64,000 bases of DNA from Fuerstiella sp. (GTDB lineage Bacteria; Planctomycetota; Planctomycetia; Planctomycetales; Planctomycetaceae): NCBI GenBank assembly GCA_022843805.1, contig JALHMY010000019.1, positions 1 to 64,000 of the forward strand. Direction: 5' to 3'. A program made the translations under genes and the position numbers. The notes beneath the pieces are model-generated. The model worked only from the letters and a program-made list of their open reading frames with translations, did not search any database and had not been told where the DNA came from. Positions 1-8,319 of this stretch are shown here, piece after piece (position 1 is the first letter of the stretch; each line of letters opens with the position of its first letter).

Positions 1-220
1 CGAGCGAAGCAAGATCGGGAGGGGGCTGGTGAACTTCGGGGCGCGGGTGTTATTTGGACGTGAGGAGGGTGTTATAGGGACGGCGTTGAGTGCAACCCGC
101 GGCGTGCCCTCCCCCGGCCTTCGGCCGACCCCTCCCACTTCGCTTCGCTGCGCGGGAGGGGAGGTATTAAAACCTGCTCCCCCAGCAAAGCTGGTAAAGC
201 AGTTGCCACCCGAGAAAATT
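1..220. repeat. Dispersed non-coding repeat, copy A (inverted relative to 25.5-26.0 kb)
   Basis: This stretch is the reverse complement of sequence found again at 25534-25965. The first 30 bases match the 'gccccctcccgatctcgctg' block at 25534 and 25761. Bases 78-165 match the block containing the CCCCTCCC/GGGAGGGG inverted repeat and the 'gcgttgagtgcaac' stretch at 25623-25711 and 25871-25960. Internal stems are visible: CCCCTCCC at 129-136 pairs with GGGAGGGG at 154-161, and CGGCC-TT-CGGCC-type bases lie at 114-126. The open frame across it (29-265) has Pro/Arg-rich, repeat-derived composition and is not a gene. The element lies downstream of the CBS gene and may be truncated by the window edge. 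Confidence 0.8.
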
Positions 221-895
221 TTACCAGGGGTTCTCATTGAATCCGCCGCGGAAGTCCGTGATTGATCCCAGACGTCGACGAGCCTCGTCGCCGGAGAAAA
301 AGTGTGGCCGCGGCTGTCGGCTATCATCCGGAGCGGAATTCGCAGCCGGCAGTTGTTTCTCAGGTTGATCAATGCGAGCTGACGGAGCTGTCAGATCACG
401 GTTCAGGTGAGCCGATGGGATTGTCGTCGCCCCGGTCTGTTCATTGAGAGGGGCTGCCACAGAACGTCCCGACGATTCCTGCTGCAATTCATCAAGCAGT
501 GTGGACATCACATCACGGCGAAGAAGCAGTCCGCACAAATGGTTTGTGTCGTCGACAACCGGTATGGCTGTATGGCACGAGGACCGAAACAGATGCAGGA
601 CAGAATTCAGAGTGGAAGAAACTCGAACAGAATCGACATGAGCAATCACCAGGGACTCTATGGTCATCGAAGAGGCCGGATGTGCCAGAAGTGCTCGAAC
701 GACCGCACTTTCAGTGACGATTCCCTGAAACTGGCCTGCTGAATCAGTCACCGCCAGCACATCGCTGTCGCTTGTGATGAATCGCAGCGCCACATCTCTC
801 AGACCGGCCGTCGAACTCACACTACAGCGCTGTTTTTCCCGAACAAGATCCTGCAATTGACGCTGTTGCATAACCATATTCTCCACAGTTTCCAT
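221..895 (-). CDS. Tandem CBS-domain protein
   Basis: Cytosolic protein of 224 aa with two CBS modules (about residues 20-75 and 80-135). Each shows the usual pattern of a beta strand ending in 'V.D..G...GIV(T/L)' followed by a helix: 'AVTDSAGQFQGIVTES' and 'PVVDDTNHLCGLLLRRDV'. CBS pairs bind adenine nucleotides and act as energy or redox sensors. The residues after about 140 are Pro/Ser/Gln-rich and look disordered. No catalytic domain is attached, so this is a stand-alone sensor or regulator with unknown partner. Position 895 is the most upstream ATG; an in-frame ATG at 871 has a GGAG about 9 bases before it and is an equally good start. It is transcribed leftward and alone, with repeat DNA immediately downstream. 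Confidence 0.8.
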   Translation of the reverse strand: METVENMVMQQRQLQDLVREKQRCSVSSTAGLRDVALRFITSDSDVLAVTDSAGQFQGIVTESAVVRALLAHPASSMTIESLVIAHVDSVRVSSTLNSVLHLFRSSCHTAIPVVDDTNHLCGLLLRRDVMSTLLDELQQESSGRSVAAPLNEQTGATTIPSAHLNRDLTAPSARIDQPEKQLPAANSAPDDSRQPRPHFFSGDEARRRLGSITDFRGGFNENPW

Positions 896-1214
896 TTTGA
901 TTACGACGAATTCCCTGATCCCTCACTGGCAATTGCTGCCAGAGCAGCTGCCGTCAGGAAAAGCGTAGAACCTTTCCGAAGGTGCGGGTCGTCCTTTTCT
1001 GACGTTTCGCCGGATTGGGTGATGCTGTTGAGAATTTTCAACATCTGCAGCGACTGTATCAATTGCGCTGTGCAGTCGACTGTTTCGGAGTTATCCTGAT
1101 GATTGGCACAAACTGCACAACTGCCTGTTCAGGGTTGTGATGTTGTGTGTACTGATATCAATTGCATTAAGACAAAACCTGCCTGCGTTCAGGCGCGGCT
1201 GCGTGAGGGTTCCG
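896..1214. other. Intergenic region between divergent genes
   Basis: About 320 bases separating the leftward CBS gene from the rightward TPR/peptidase gene. Promoters for both are expected here, but no convincing -35/-10 pair, operator palindrome or RNA gene could be picked out by eye. Confidence 0.5.
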
Positions 1215-3806
1215 ATGCTGCGTTCAATGCCGACACTGCTGCTCGCGTTCAGCTGCGGAATTCTGGCCCCCGGAGTTGATCCGCTAATCGCTGCTGTTGT
1301 TTCGCCTCAGGCTGCAGCTCAGCCTGCTACTCTGGCTGAGTGCCAGGAAATGCTTCGAAACGGGAAGTATCAGGAATGTCTGACAGCAACGACTCAGGCA
1401 ATCGCCAACCGAAGCTATGGAGAAGAATGGCCAATCCTGAAGATTCGTTCGGAACTGGCTCTCGGGAAATATCCCGAGGCAGCGGAAACGGTCAAATCCG
1501 GACTTGAACGCTATGCCTGGAGCGTGCGATTACGCATGCTGGAATTTGACATCGCGTTTGCCAATGGCCTGCCCGATCAGGCTGCCAGTGCCCTCGTGGA
1601 AATCGAACGGCTGGTCTCATCCGCCAGCTGGCGGTACACCGACGCGGATGACCTGGTGGCCCTTGGAAAAGCAGCACTGGCACTTGGTGCAGATGCTCGG
1701 GATGTTCAGGAGGGATTTTTCGAACGGGCACGACGGAATTTCAAAACTCACCCGGATGGATTTCTGGCAGCGGGAGAACTTGCAAACGCGAAAGGTGATT
1801 TCCAGCTGGCTGCCGAGATTTTGCGGCCGGCAGAAAAAACGTTCCCGGCGGATCCCGAAATCCTGTTTGCTTTGTCGACGGCCTTGCGCGGCTCCGATCG
1901 GCCAGCCAGCGTCGAACTGATGAAGAAATCACTTGAAATCAACCCAAATTTTTCGCCCGCTCTTCAGCAGCTGGCGGAAGATCAAATTGACGGAGAAGAA
2001 TACGCCACAGCAGAACAGATTTTGCAGCAAATCTTTTCAGTCAACCCTCACAGTCCTGAAGCTCATGCTCTGCAGGCTGTGATTCATCATCTTCGAAACG
2101 ATTCTGAAGCTGAACAGGCAAGTCACGATGCGGCCATCAGGTTCTCTCTGAAGAACGCACGGGTTGAACATTTGATTGGTCGGAAGCTGTCGCAGAAATA
2201 TCGGTTTACCGAAGGTGCTGCCTACCAGAGAAAATCGCTGGAGGCAGATCCCGATTTTCAGGAAGCCCGCATTCAGCTGGCTCAGGATTTGCTTCGGCTT
2301 GGTGACGAAACGAGCGGCTGGGAACTTGCCGATCAGGCGCACAAGAAAGACGGTTATAACACCACCCTGTTCAATTTACTGCAGCTGAAAGGCAGTCTCG
2401 ACAAATTCCGAACGCTGGAAAGCGAGCGTTTTCATGTGCGGATGGAAGCCAGAGAAGCCGCTGTTTACGGTTCGCAGGTGCTCGCTCTGCTGGAGAAGGC
2501 GCATGTGGAGCTCAGCAGCCGTTATCAGTTCGTTCCTGAAGGCCCGATCGTCGTGGAAATCTTTCCCCGAGCTGACGATTTTGCAGTGCGAACCTTTGGC
2601 ATGCCGGATGTCAGCGGGTTTCTGGGTGTTTGCTTTGGTAAAGTCATAACGGCAAACAGTCCGGCAACCCGTCGCGAAAACCCCTCCAACTGGGAATCGA
2701 TTCTGTGGCATGAATTCTGTCACGTCATTACTCTGCAGATGACCGACAACAGGATTCCCCGCTGGCTCAGTGAAGGTATTTCTGTCTATGAGGAAAGGCG
2801 GCTCGACAGTCGCTGGGGGCAGAGGATGAACGCAGATTTTCGTGATCGGGTGCTCGACGGAAAAGTCACTCCGGTGGGAAAGCTGAGCAGCGCTTTCCTG
2901 ACAGCCGGAAGCGGAGAGGATCTGAACTTCGCCTATTATGAATCATCGATGGTGGTGGAACATTTGGTCGCCGAATTTGGAATGGAGGCCCTCACGGCTG
3001 TTCTCAATGATCTGAAAACCGGACTTTCAGTCAATGATGCACTGGCTCGCAACACGAATGGCCTCGAACCGCTGGAAGCATCTTTCGCGGAATTTCTGAA
3101 AGCACAGGCCCGGTTGTATGCGCCTGAAGCTGAATTTGATCTGGAGGAACTGGAGCAGGTGGGTGCAGCCGGAAGAAGAGGCGATCTCGGTCTTGAAGAG
3201 TTTGTCAAAACACACCCGAAGAATTTTCCTGCTGGCCTTTCTCTGGCGGCCAAGTGGATCAATGAGAAGCGACTGGATGCAGCCGAATTGTTGCTGGAGT
3301 CTTTGATCAGCCTCGTTCCCGAGGACGGCAGCACGAACGGCCCGAGAGTTCTTCTGGCCGGCATTTACCGTCAAACCAGTCGCTCAGACAAGGAAGAGCT
3401 GATACTGGCGGAGCATCTGAAGCGAAACGCTGATGACCTTCCGGCCGTTCTTCGTTTGCAGGAATTGTTCTTTAATCGGGGCGAATTTGCCATGGCCGCA
3501 AAGCTTGGGCACGATGTTCTGGCCATCGACCCTTTTCAGCCGGATGCCATTATTCGCATGGCGAGTGCCGCCGAGCAGGCTGGGGATCAGACGGCGGCAG
3601 CACGTGCCCTTGAAAGTCTGCTGCAGCTTCAGCCGGACGATGCTGCCCGACTGCATTTTCGAATTGCCCGACTGGTAAAGGATGCAGAACCTGACAGGGC
3701 AAAGCGGCATGTACTTTATTCACTGGAAATCGCTCCCCGCTACCGGGAAGCCCTGCAACTGCTTTTGTCCCTGCAGCCTGCCGCAGACGCAGCTGTGCAA
3801 AATTAG
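1215..3806 (+). CDS. Secreted TPR protein with internal peptidase-MA-like zinc metallopeptidase domain
   Basis: Exported protein of 863 aa from the chosen start. The frame is open from 1137, but ATG 1215 is preceded by GAGG (1205-1208) and begins a good signal peptide (MLRSMPTLLLAF..., cleaving near AAVVSPQAAAQ). N-terminal TPR-like helical repeats cover roughly residues 30-400. A gluzincin-type domain follows with HEFCH encoded at 2709-2723 and a downstream glutamate in 'WLSEGISVYEE' 17 residues after the second His, which is the peptidase-MA arrangement (His, His, Glu zinc ligands, catalytic Glu). More TPR repeats follow to the C-terminus ('AALESLLQLQPDDAARLHFRIARL'-like units). It probably acts in the periplasm as a protein-binding protease; the substrate is unknown. 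It is monocistronic, with the next gene convergent. Confidence 0.85.
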   Translation: MLRSMPTLLLAFSCGILAPGVDPLIAAVVSPQAAAQPATLAECQEMLRNGKYQECLTATTQAIANRSYGEEWPILKIRSELALGKYPEAAETVKSGLERYAWSVRLRMLEFDIAFANGLPDQAASALVEIERLVSSASWRYTDADDLVALGKAALALGADARDVQEGFFERARRNFKTHPDGFLAAGELANAKGDFQLAAEILRPAEKTFPADPEILFALSTALRGSDRPASVELMKKSLEINPNFSPALQQLAEDQIDGEEYATAEQILQQIFSVNPHSPEAHALQAVIHHLRNDSEAEQASHDAAIRFSLKNARVEHLIGRKLSQKYRFTEGAAYQRKSLEADPDFQEARIQLAQDLLRLGDETSGWELADQAHKKDGYNTTLFNLLQLKGSLDKFRTLESERFHVRMEAREAAVYGSQVLALLEKAHVELSSRYQFVPEGPIVVEIFPRADDFAVRTFGMPDVSGFLGVCFGKVITANSPATRRENPSNWESILWHEFCHVITLQMTDNRIPRWLSEGISVYEERRLDSRWGQRMNADFRDRVLDGKVTPVGKLSSAFLTAGSGEDLNFAYYESSMVVEHLVAEFGMEALTAVLNDLKTGLSVNDALARNTNGLEPLEASFAEFLKAQARLYAPEAEFDLEELEQVGAAGRRGDLGLEEFVKTHPKNFPAGLSLAAKWINEKRLDAAELLLESLISLVPEDGSTNGPRVLLAGIYRQTSRSDKEELILAEHLKRNADDLPAVLRLQELFFNRGEFAMAAKLGHDVLAIDPFQPDAIIRMASAAEQAGDQTAAARALESLLQLQPDDAARLHFRIARLVKDAEPDRAKRHVLYSLEIAPRYREALQLLLSLQPAADAAVQN

Positions 3807-3907
3807 GCCGACAGAACGTTGCAGCGATTGTCGAGGAATCGTCCGGGTCAGGGCGCGCGGGATTGTCCGTGGTCGATCGCCGAGTTTTCCCACGGTGCAT
3901 TCATCGC

Positions 3908-4540
3908 TTAGCGAATGTCAGACTGTGGAATTGCAGGAGCCGGAAACCATTCGGTCAGCTTTGCTGCCAATCGATGGTACGCGGAATCAGTACAGCGTTT
4001 GAGACTCAGTTTTCCGGTAATCTCCTCATAAAGTGACGAGGACCGCGGTAGCTGGCACCGTCGAACAACTTCTTCAAAAGCCTCTTTCGGTCGTTCCGGT
4101 TTTCCTTCGGAATTAAAATTATATCCTCGATTTTGAAGCCAGGTACGAATTGGGATGGGAGCAGTCCATCTGAGAACCTGCTGCATTGTATTATCAGAAC
4201 CCCATAGCCAAATATCGGATTCAGGCTCGATGACGATTGATTTTGCACATCCATGCCAGGTGTTGTTCAGTCGTACGTCGAGATGTTCTTCCAGACTGAC
4301 TGCATCAGTACATTCAGATCCGCTGCCCTCAAAATCCCTAATTAGCATTGCATGACGAAAACGTCTTTTTTCGAGTTTAAGGATCTCTGGTCCGGTCTTT
4401 CGCGTTCCCCCGTCTCGACCGGGATGGACTCTGAAATCGAACTCGATTCTGCGAATCCCCATTGCCTGCGGCCTTTGCAATGCTCCGCGCAGCGCAAATT
4501 GAGCGTTCTTATCGGCAACAAGCAGTACAAGATCCTGCAT
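3908..4540 (-). CDS. Probable TOPRIM-fold nuclease-like partner of the upstream ATPase (DUF4276-like)
   Basis: Cytosolic protein of 210 aa starting 11 bases after the stop of the ATPase gene, so clearly the second gene of a two-gene operon. It opens with a hydrophobic strand 'LVLLVADKNAQ', then 'HPGRDGG' (39-45), 'MLIRDFEGSG' (65-74, acidic residues D69 and E71) and 'VIEPESDIWLWGSD' (103-116). This order of strand, D.E loop and '(I/V)EPE..(A/I)WL' is what I associate with DUF4276/TOPRIM-like proteins that travel with AAA_21-type ATPases in antiphage modules. The usual Glu at the end of the first TOPRIM strand is not obvious; Asp10 may substitute. The family call is by motif recognition only. 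Confidence 0.6.
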   Translation of the reverse strand: MQDLVLLVADKNAQFALRGALQRPQAMGIRRIEFDFRVHPGRDGGTRKTGPEILKLEKRRFRHAMLIRDFEGSGSECTDAVSLEEHLDVRLNNTWHGCAKSIVIEPESDIWLWGSDNTMQQVLRWTAPIPIRTWLQNRGYNFNSEGKPERPKEAFEEVVRRCQLPRSSSLYEEITGKLSLKRCTDSAYHRLAAKLTEWFPAPAIPQSDIR

Positions 4541-4551
4541 GGAACCCTCGC

Positions 4552-5811
4552 TTAGCTTAGAATTCCAGAGGCGAACAGGATTCCAAGGTCGGGCTCACCA
4601 CGTTTCCAGTCGCGGAGGGCGGGATGTTCGTCTCCCGAGATTATGTCTGTGGCTCCGTTAGCGTCTTTGGCAAAGCAGAGCACGTGGGACGGGTCCAGCA
4701 TGTTCAGGGCCACAGGGCTATGAGTCGCCACCAGCACCTGGCTGTCGTACATGGATCCCAGGGACTGCAGGACAGTCTCGATGGCACGAGGGTGGATGCC
4801 GTTTTCAGGTTCTTCGATGAGGAATACGCCCTGTAAATCGGGAACATATGCAGGAATCGTGAGAGACAATAAACGCAGGGTCCCGTCAGAGACCAGCCAT
4901 GAAGGAACACTCGCACCGTTGTCATATTCGACAGTCAGGTAACAGTGGCGATCCTCGGGACGAACGATTGTCGTAATATTCTGAATGTCTCCGAGGGCCG
5001 TGCGCACATGGTCCAGCCAGCTACGGAATCGGAACTCATCCTTCTGCAGTTCGGCGATGACCCACGGCAAATTGGAACCATCAGGCAGGAATGCTCTTCC
5101 CAGCCCTGGTGGGCTGGGATTTCGAATGCTCTGACTGTTCAGCACAAAGGACTGTACGCCCTTTTCAAGAAAGTCCCGGAACCAAATGCTGACTGGAAAA
5201 CTCTCTGTATCGGCTGGAATATTCGCTAACGCAGAACGACCGCGGCCCAGCTTGAACGAAGGTTTGTAGCTCTGCCTTCCCTGAGTATAGTAGTTGTCAT
5301 TGCCTCCGGGTGTCTTCGTCAGGGTTGTCTGTCTTTTCTTGCCGGCGGTGCACAGGATCGACGGCATCTCCGATCGTTCGGCCGGAAAAAGTTCGCGTTG
5401 TGCTCGTGCTGAAACCGGCTCTGGCTCAAGCAGCCAGAGTGTTTCATGATTCAGTCCAATCTCGTTTGTCGATGTATCGAGACCAATCTCCAGTTCGTAT
5501 CGCACGTTATTGAATCGTCGTTTATCCGGCGCCATAGCATTCTGAACGGATTCCGGCATCTCAGCTTCGACCGCAAGCTGGAACGCCGTCCCTTGTTCCA
5601 TCCAAAGCAATTTCTGAAAGTTGGTGCTGCGATTCTGAATTGTTTCGACAACGTCGCCGCGATTACGAAGCAACTCGCTCAGCAGTGCGACGACGTCCAG
5701 GAATGTCGTCTTTCCGCTGGCATTAGGACCCACAAGTGCGCGAAATGATCCCAAGTCCTGATCTACTGATTGCAGGCAGCGAAATGCGCGGGTCTGAATG
5801 CGTGTAAACAT
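4552..5811 (-). CDS. AAA_21/RecF-like ABC-class ATPase
   Basis: 419-aa SMC/RecF-type ATPase without membrane segments. Walker A is 'GPNASGKT' (28-35), the ABC-like signature is 'LVSDGTLRLLSL' (306-317), Walker B is 'VFLIEEPENGIHP' (329-341) with the catalytic Glu pair, and the H-loop is 'VATHSP' (361-366). The region between residues 85 and 250 is the variable coiled/lid segment. This architecture is shared by the ATPases of OLD/Gabija, PARIS and related two-gene defence systems. The gene leads a two-gene leftward operon with the TOPRIM-like gene at 3908-4540. The role is inferred: ATP-dependent sensing that controls the partner. Alternatives are a DNA-repair ATPase or a general OLD-like protein. 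No mobile-element genes flank the pair. Confidence 0.8.
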   Translation of the reverse strand: MFTRIQTRAFRCLQSVDQDLGSFRALVGPNASGKTTFLDVVALLSELLRNRGDVVETIQNRSTNFQKLLWMEQGTAFQLAVEAEMPESVQNAMAPDKRRFNNVRYELEIGLDTSTNEIGLNHETLWLLEPEPVSARAQRELFPAERSEMPSILCTAGKKRQTTLTKTPGGNDNYYTQGRQSYKPSFKLGRGRSALANIPADTESFPVSIWFRDFLEKGVQSFVLNSQSIRNPSPPGLGRAFLPDGSNLPWVIAELQKDEFRFRSWLDHVRTALGDIQNITTIVRPEDRHCYLTVEYDNGASVPSWLVSDGTLRLLSLTIPAYVPDLQGVFLIEEPENGIHPRAIETVLQSLGSMYDSQVLVATHSPVALNMLDPSHVLCFAKDANGATDIISGDEHPALRDWKRGEPDLGILFASGILS

Positions 5812-5943
5812 TGGCCAAAGTTATGTGGAGGAAGAACACGAATACGAGTCATCTCTCACAGATCATCTCAACTGCCGGCGTCCTCGGCAAGGAAACATGA
5901 AATGCGCTTCAACAATCGATTCGACGGACTCCCGGGATCCCGA

Positions 5944-5985
5944 GTAAAAAATTGAGCCAGCTCGGACATTACGTCCGGCTGGCTC
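5944..5985 (-). terminator. Intrinsic terminator of the 6028-6858 gene
   Basis: On the minus strand a long hairpin is followed by a run of six T. On the plus strand, GAGCCAGC..GGAC (5954-5967) pairs with GTCC.GCTGGCTC (5973-5985), and the A-run at 5946-5951 gives the U-tract. It sits about 40 bases after the stop codon of the leftward gene ending at 6028. Confidence 0.85.
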
Positions 5986-6027
5986 CGTATCTGTGACTAA
6001 CGCTGAATTCTTTAACCCGCTGACCTG

Positions 6028-6858
6028 TTAAGGGGTCACCAATTCGCTTTCGGCATTCTGAATAATGCGTTTCAGCTTCATGTCTGTTTGAACGGTCGTC
6101 ACCGGACGAAAGGCAGTTCGCGGTGCTGTGGATTCTTTTTCTTCACGCGTGACCTTTACGATCCAGCGAGCGAGTCCAAAAGGGACTTCTTTAGTGACCC
6201 AGTACTCGCCCTGGTTCGTCGATCGGCTCTCCGGACGTTCCTTAACCACCTGACCTTTGAAGTGCGTTGCAGTCAGCGACAGGCCGGGAGCCAGAATTTC
6301 GGGAACGTCAGCCGTTGCGATCACTTCCGGTTCACCATAATTCGCCAGAAGTGTGATCGTTGGGTTAAACACCAGAGCGGGTGTTTTAATCTCCTTGATT
6401 GCCTCTTCACCAAGACGACGGAAACCCTTGACGATTGGAAGCATCTGGTTGGGGATCGAGTCCGCATCCACTGGTTCCGCGATCACTTTGCTTTCCGGCA
6501 CCAGGACTTTGTAAATCCGAGCACCTACCGGACCGGGGTCAATTCCCGCCGCACCGGATTTACCGGTAACGACCTTGATCTCAATCCAGCGACACGGCTG
6601 AGCAACACCTTCAAAAGTCGCTTCTTCCATCCCAACCGACTTAATACTCAATTCCGTCGTCCATGTCAGGGACGTCGGTTCCTGTTCACCAGTCGTTTGA
6701 GTTAGTGTACCTTCGTACTCTACCGCCATGCCGTCTTCCGGCAGGTAAAAGATCAGGCCCTGAGCCCTTGTGGGTTCCGGGGCAATCAGACAAATTCCAA
6801 TGATCAGGCCTGCAATGGCAAACTGATTGATCCACCGCATGAGTAAGCTGTCCTTCAA
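6028..6858 (-). CDS. Secreted planctomycete protein of unknown function
   Basis: 276-aa exported protein. The signal peptide runs to about residue 33 (hydrophobic 'FAIAGLIIGICLIAP', then 'TRAQ'). The mature part is beta-rich with Lys/Glu pairs, contains one Cys ('QPCRWIEIKV'), and has no recognisable catalytic motif. A second ATG at 6840 gives a slightly shorter signal peptide and could be the real start. The gene stands alone: a strong terminator follows it and about 340 bases separate it from the vWA operon upstream. I do not recognise a named family; the sequence resembles conserved hypothetical proteins seen beside TPR or cytochrome genes in planctomycetes. Confidence 0.7.
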   Translation of the reverse strand: MKDSLLMRWINQFAIAGLIIGICLIAPEPTRAQGLIFYLPEDGMAVEYEGTLTQTTGEQEPTSLTWTTELSIKSVGMEEATFEGVAQPCRWIEIKVVTGKSGAAGIDPGPVGARIYKVLVPESKVIAEPVDADSIPNQMLPIVKGFRRLGEEAIKEIKTPALVFNPTITLLANYGEPEVIATADVPEILAPGLSLTATHFKGQVVKERPESRSTNQGEYWVTKEVPFGLARWIVKVTREEKESTAPRTAFRPVTTVQTDMKLKRIIQNAESELVTP

Positions 6859-7197
6859 GATTCAGTACTGCAGCCGATTCTGGGAATACGGGCGACTGCT
6901 CTGGGTGCAGACTAAGCCCTGAGCATACCCGAATCAAGTTTATGCGAGATACAAGTCGGTAAGGACCTTTGAAAAGATGATCATCCCAACACGATCCCGC
7001 GGTATTTGTCCGACAATCCAATAAACAGTTTGTCGGAGAATTCCTGGCAGAAGCAAGCAGAAACGTGCCGTGACGGCTCGAATACTGTTTCGTTCAGTAT
7101 GTGCGGGATGTCTCTGCCGGTTAGGTAACCGGGGAGAAAGAAGCGTCTGCGGAGATTTCGAGGAGACAGGCGGTACCGGGATGGTTCTTCCAAAAAC
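6859..7197. other. Intergenic region after the vWA operon
   Basis: About 340 bases without a credible gene. A short stem (CCGACAA near 7010 with TTGTCGG near 7031) could weakly terminate the long leftward operon that ends at 7198, but it lacks a good U-run. The promoter of the 6028-6858 gene should lie near 6860-6950; no clear boxes were seen. Confidence 0.4.
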
Positions 7198-8319
7198 TCA
7201 GGAACCGCCGGTATTTCCGTCGCTGTAGATACGGGCCAGGGGCACCAGCAGCTGTTCAAGAAGCTTCAGATACTCGTCCTCCGGAATCTGGTCTTTTCGC
7301 TGTCGGAGCAATTCCAGATCAGTTTCCAGCTGATCCCGCTGTTTCCTCTGATCGGCCGTCAGTCGCAGTTCTTCTTCACTTCGTACCAGATGCCATTTGG
7401 AAGCGAGGCTGCCGTCGGGGACGAGTTCTTCCTTTTTCAACGCCGAATCGTTTGGACGCACACCCGAAAAGATTTCGGAACGAGTTCCCCGCTGATCGCC
7501 ATTGTCATCCAGCAATGAATGTTCCGTCGCCAGCCGTCCCTCGGCTGTATAAAATTCGGCAGTGCGACGCGCGCCATACAGCCAGGCTTCCAGCAGAGAC
7601 GTCTGTCCATCTCGATCAATGTCGGCATCAGTTCCACTGATTGCCTGCGACATCGCATCACCAAAACGTGAAAACTGAAGCTGGCTGGCGTCTTTCGTGG
7701 CTGATACGACAACTCGCCGGGGCCCGCTGAGGGCATTTAAAAACGGTGCGCTGCAGGAAGAACAGTTAATGATTGCGATCGGTCGCTGCACCGACTGGCA
7801 AAGTTCCTTCAGAGCTGTCGCGGTCAGATCCGGCCCCTGCATGGAGAAGCTGGTATTTCTGGTGTCAAAGGTACCATGACCGATGAGTACCAGCCACAGA
7901 GGTTCTGAGGTGTCCTGACTGCCAGATTCTGAAAGGGCGATCTGCAGCCGATCGAGGTCTGTTTCCGGCGTTTTTTCGGCAGCTGCCTGCTGACCTGAAT
8001 CTGCAGGTGGCAGAACAGGATCGAGGGCCGCATCAGGAGTCAGCTCAGCAACAGGCCCGATGAGCCGGACCTGACAGCCGCCTTTCAGCGCCGCCTCATG
8101 CCATCGCTGTGCCCACTTTCGAAAGTCAAGGCCATATTCCGGCGTTCCTTCCGCGCCGACAACGATAATCACTGACTGCACCGGCTGAGCTGTCTGTGAG
8201 GAATCAGCGGGCTGCGGAATATTTTCCGCTTGCGGCTCCTGACCGGTTGCGACAGAAAGATTCGCTGTGGCAACAGTCATTGCTGTGGCAACGGAGATTG
8301 TAACGGCGAGCGAAATCAT
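7198..8319 (-). CDS. Secreted caspase-like (C13/CHAT-type) peptidase-fold protein
   Basis: 373-aa exported protein and last gene of the MoxR/vWA operon; its ATG overlaps the previous stop by four bases (ATGA, 8316-8319). An N-terminal signal segment (residues 1-26) precedes a caspase-haemoglobinase fold. A strand ends in 'LVLIGHGTFD' with catalytic-type His148. 'AIINCSSCSAP' follows with Cys186, in the C-x-S position of the catalytic Cys; Cys189 is an alternative. Then comes the 'D.D.DG..SL.EAW.YG' segment (about 232-250) typical of C13-like bacterial proteins. The last 70 residues are a charged helix. Both dyad residues are present, so activity is plausible, probably in the periplasm and possibly on its operon partners. 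Confidence 0.75.
   Translation of the reverse strand: MISLAVTISVATAMTVATANLSVATGQEPQAENIPQPADSSQTAQPVQSVIIVVGAEGTPEYGLDFRKWAQRWHEAALKGGCQVRLIGPVAELTPDAALDPVLPPADSGQQAAAEKTPETDLDRLQIALSESGSQDTSEPLWLVLIGHGTFDTRNTSFSMQGPDLTATALKELCQSVQRPIAIINCSSCSAPFLNALSGPRRVVVSATKDASQLQFSRFGDAMSQAISGTDADIDRDGQTSLLEAWLYGARRTAEFYTAEGRLATEHSLLDDNGDQRGTRSEIFSGVRPNDSALKKEELVPDGSLASKWHLVRSEEELRLTADQRKQRDQLETDLELLRQRKDQIPEDEYLKLLEQLLVPLARIYSDGNTGGS

Noticed and set aside
29-265. Open frame in the repeat at the window start
   Set aside because: The same DNA occurs at 25.5-26.0 kb in other frames; composition is repeat-derived.
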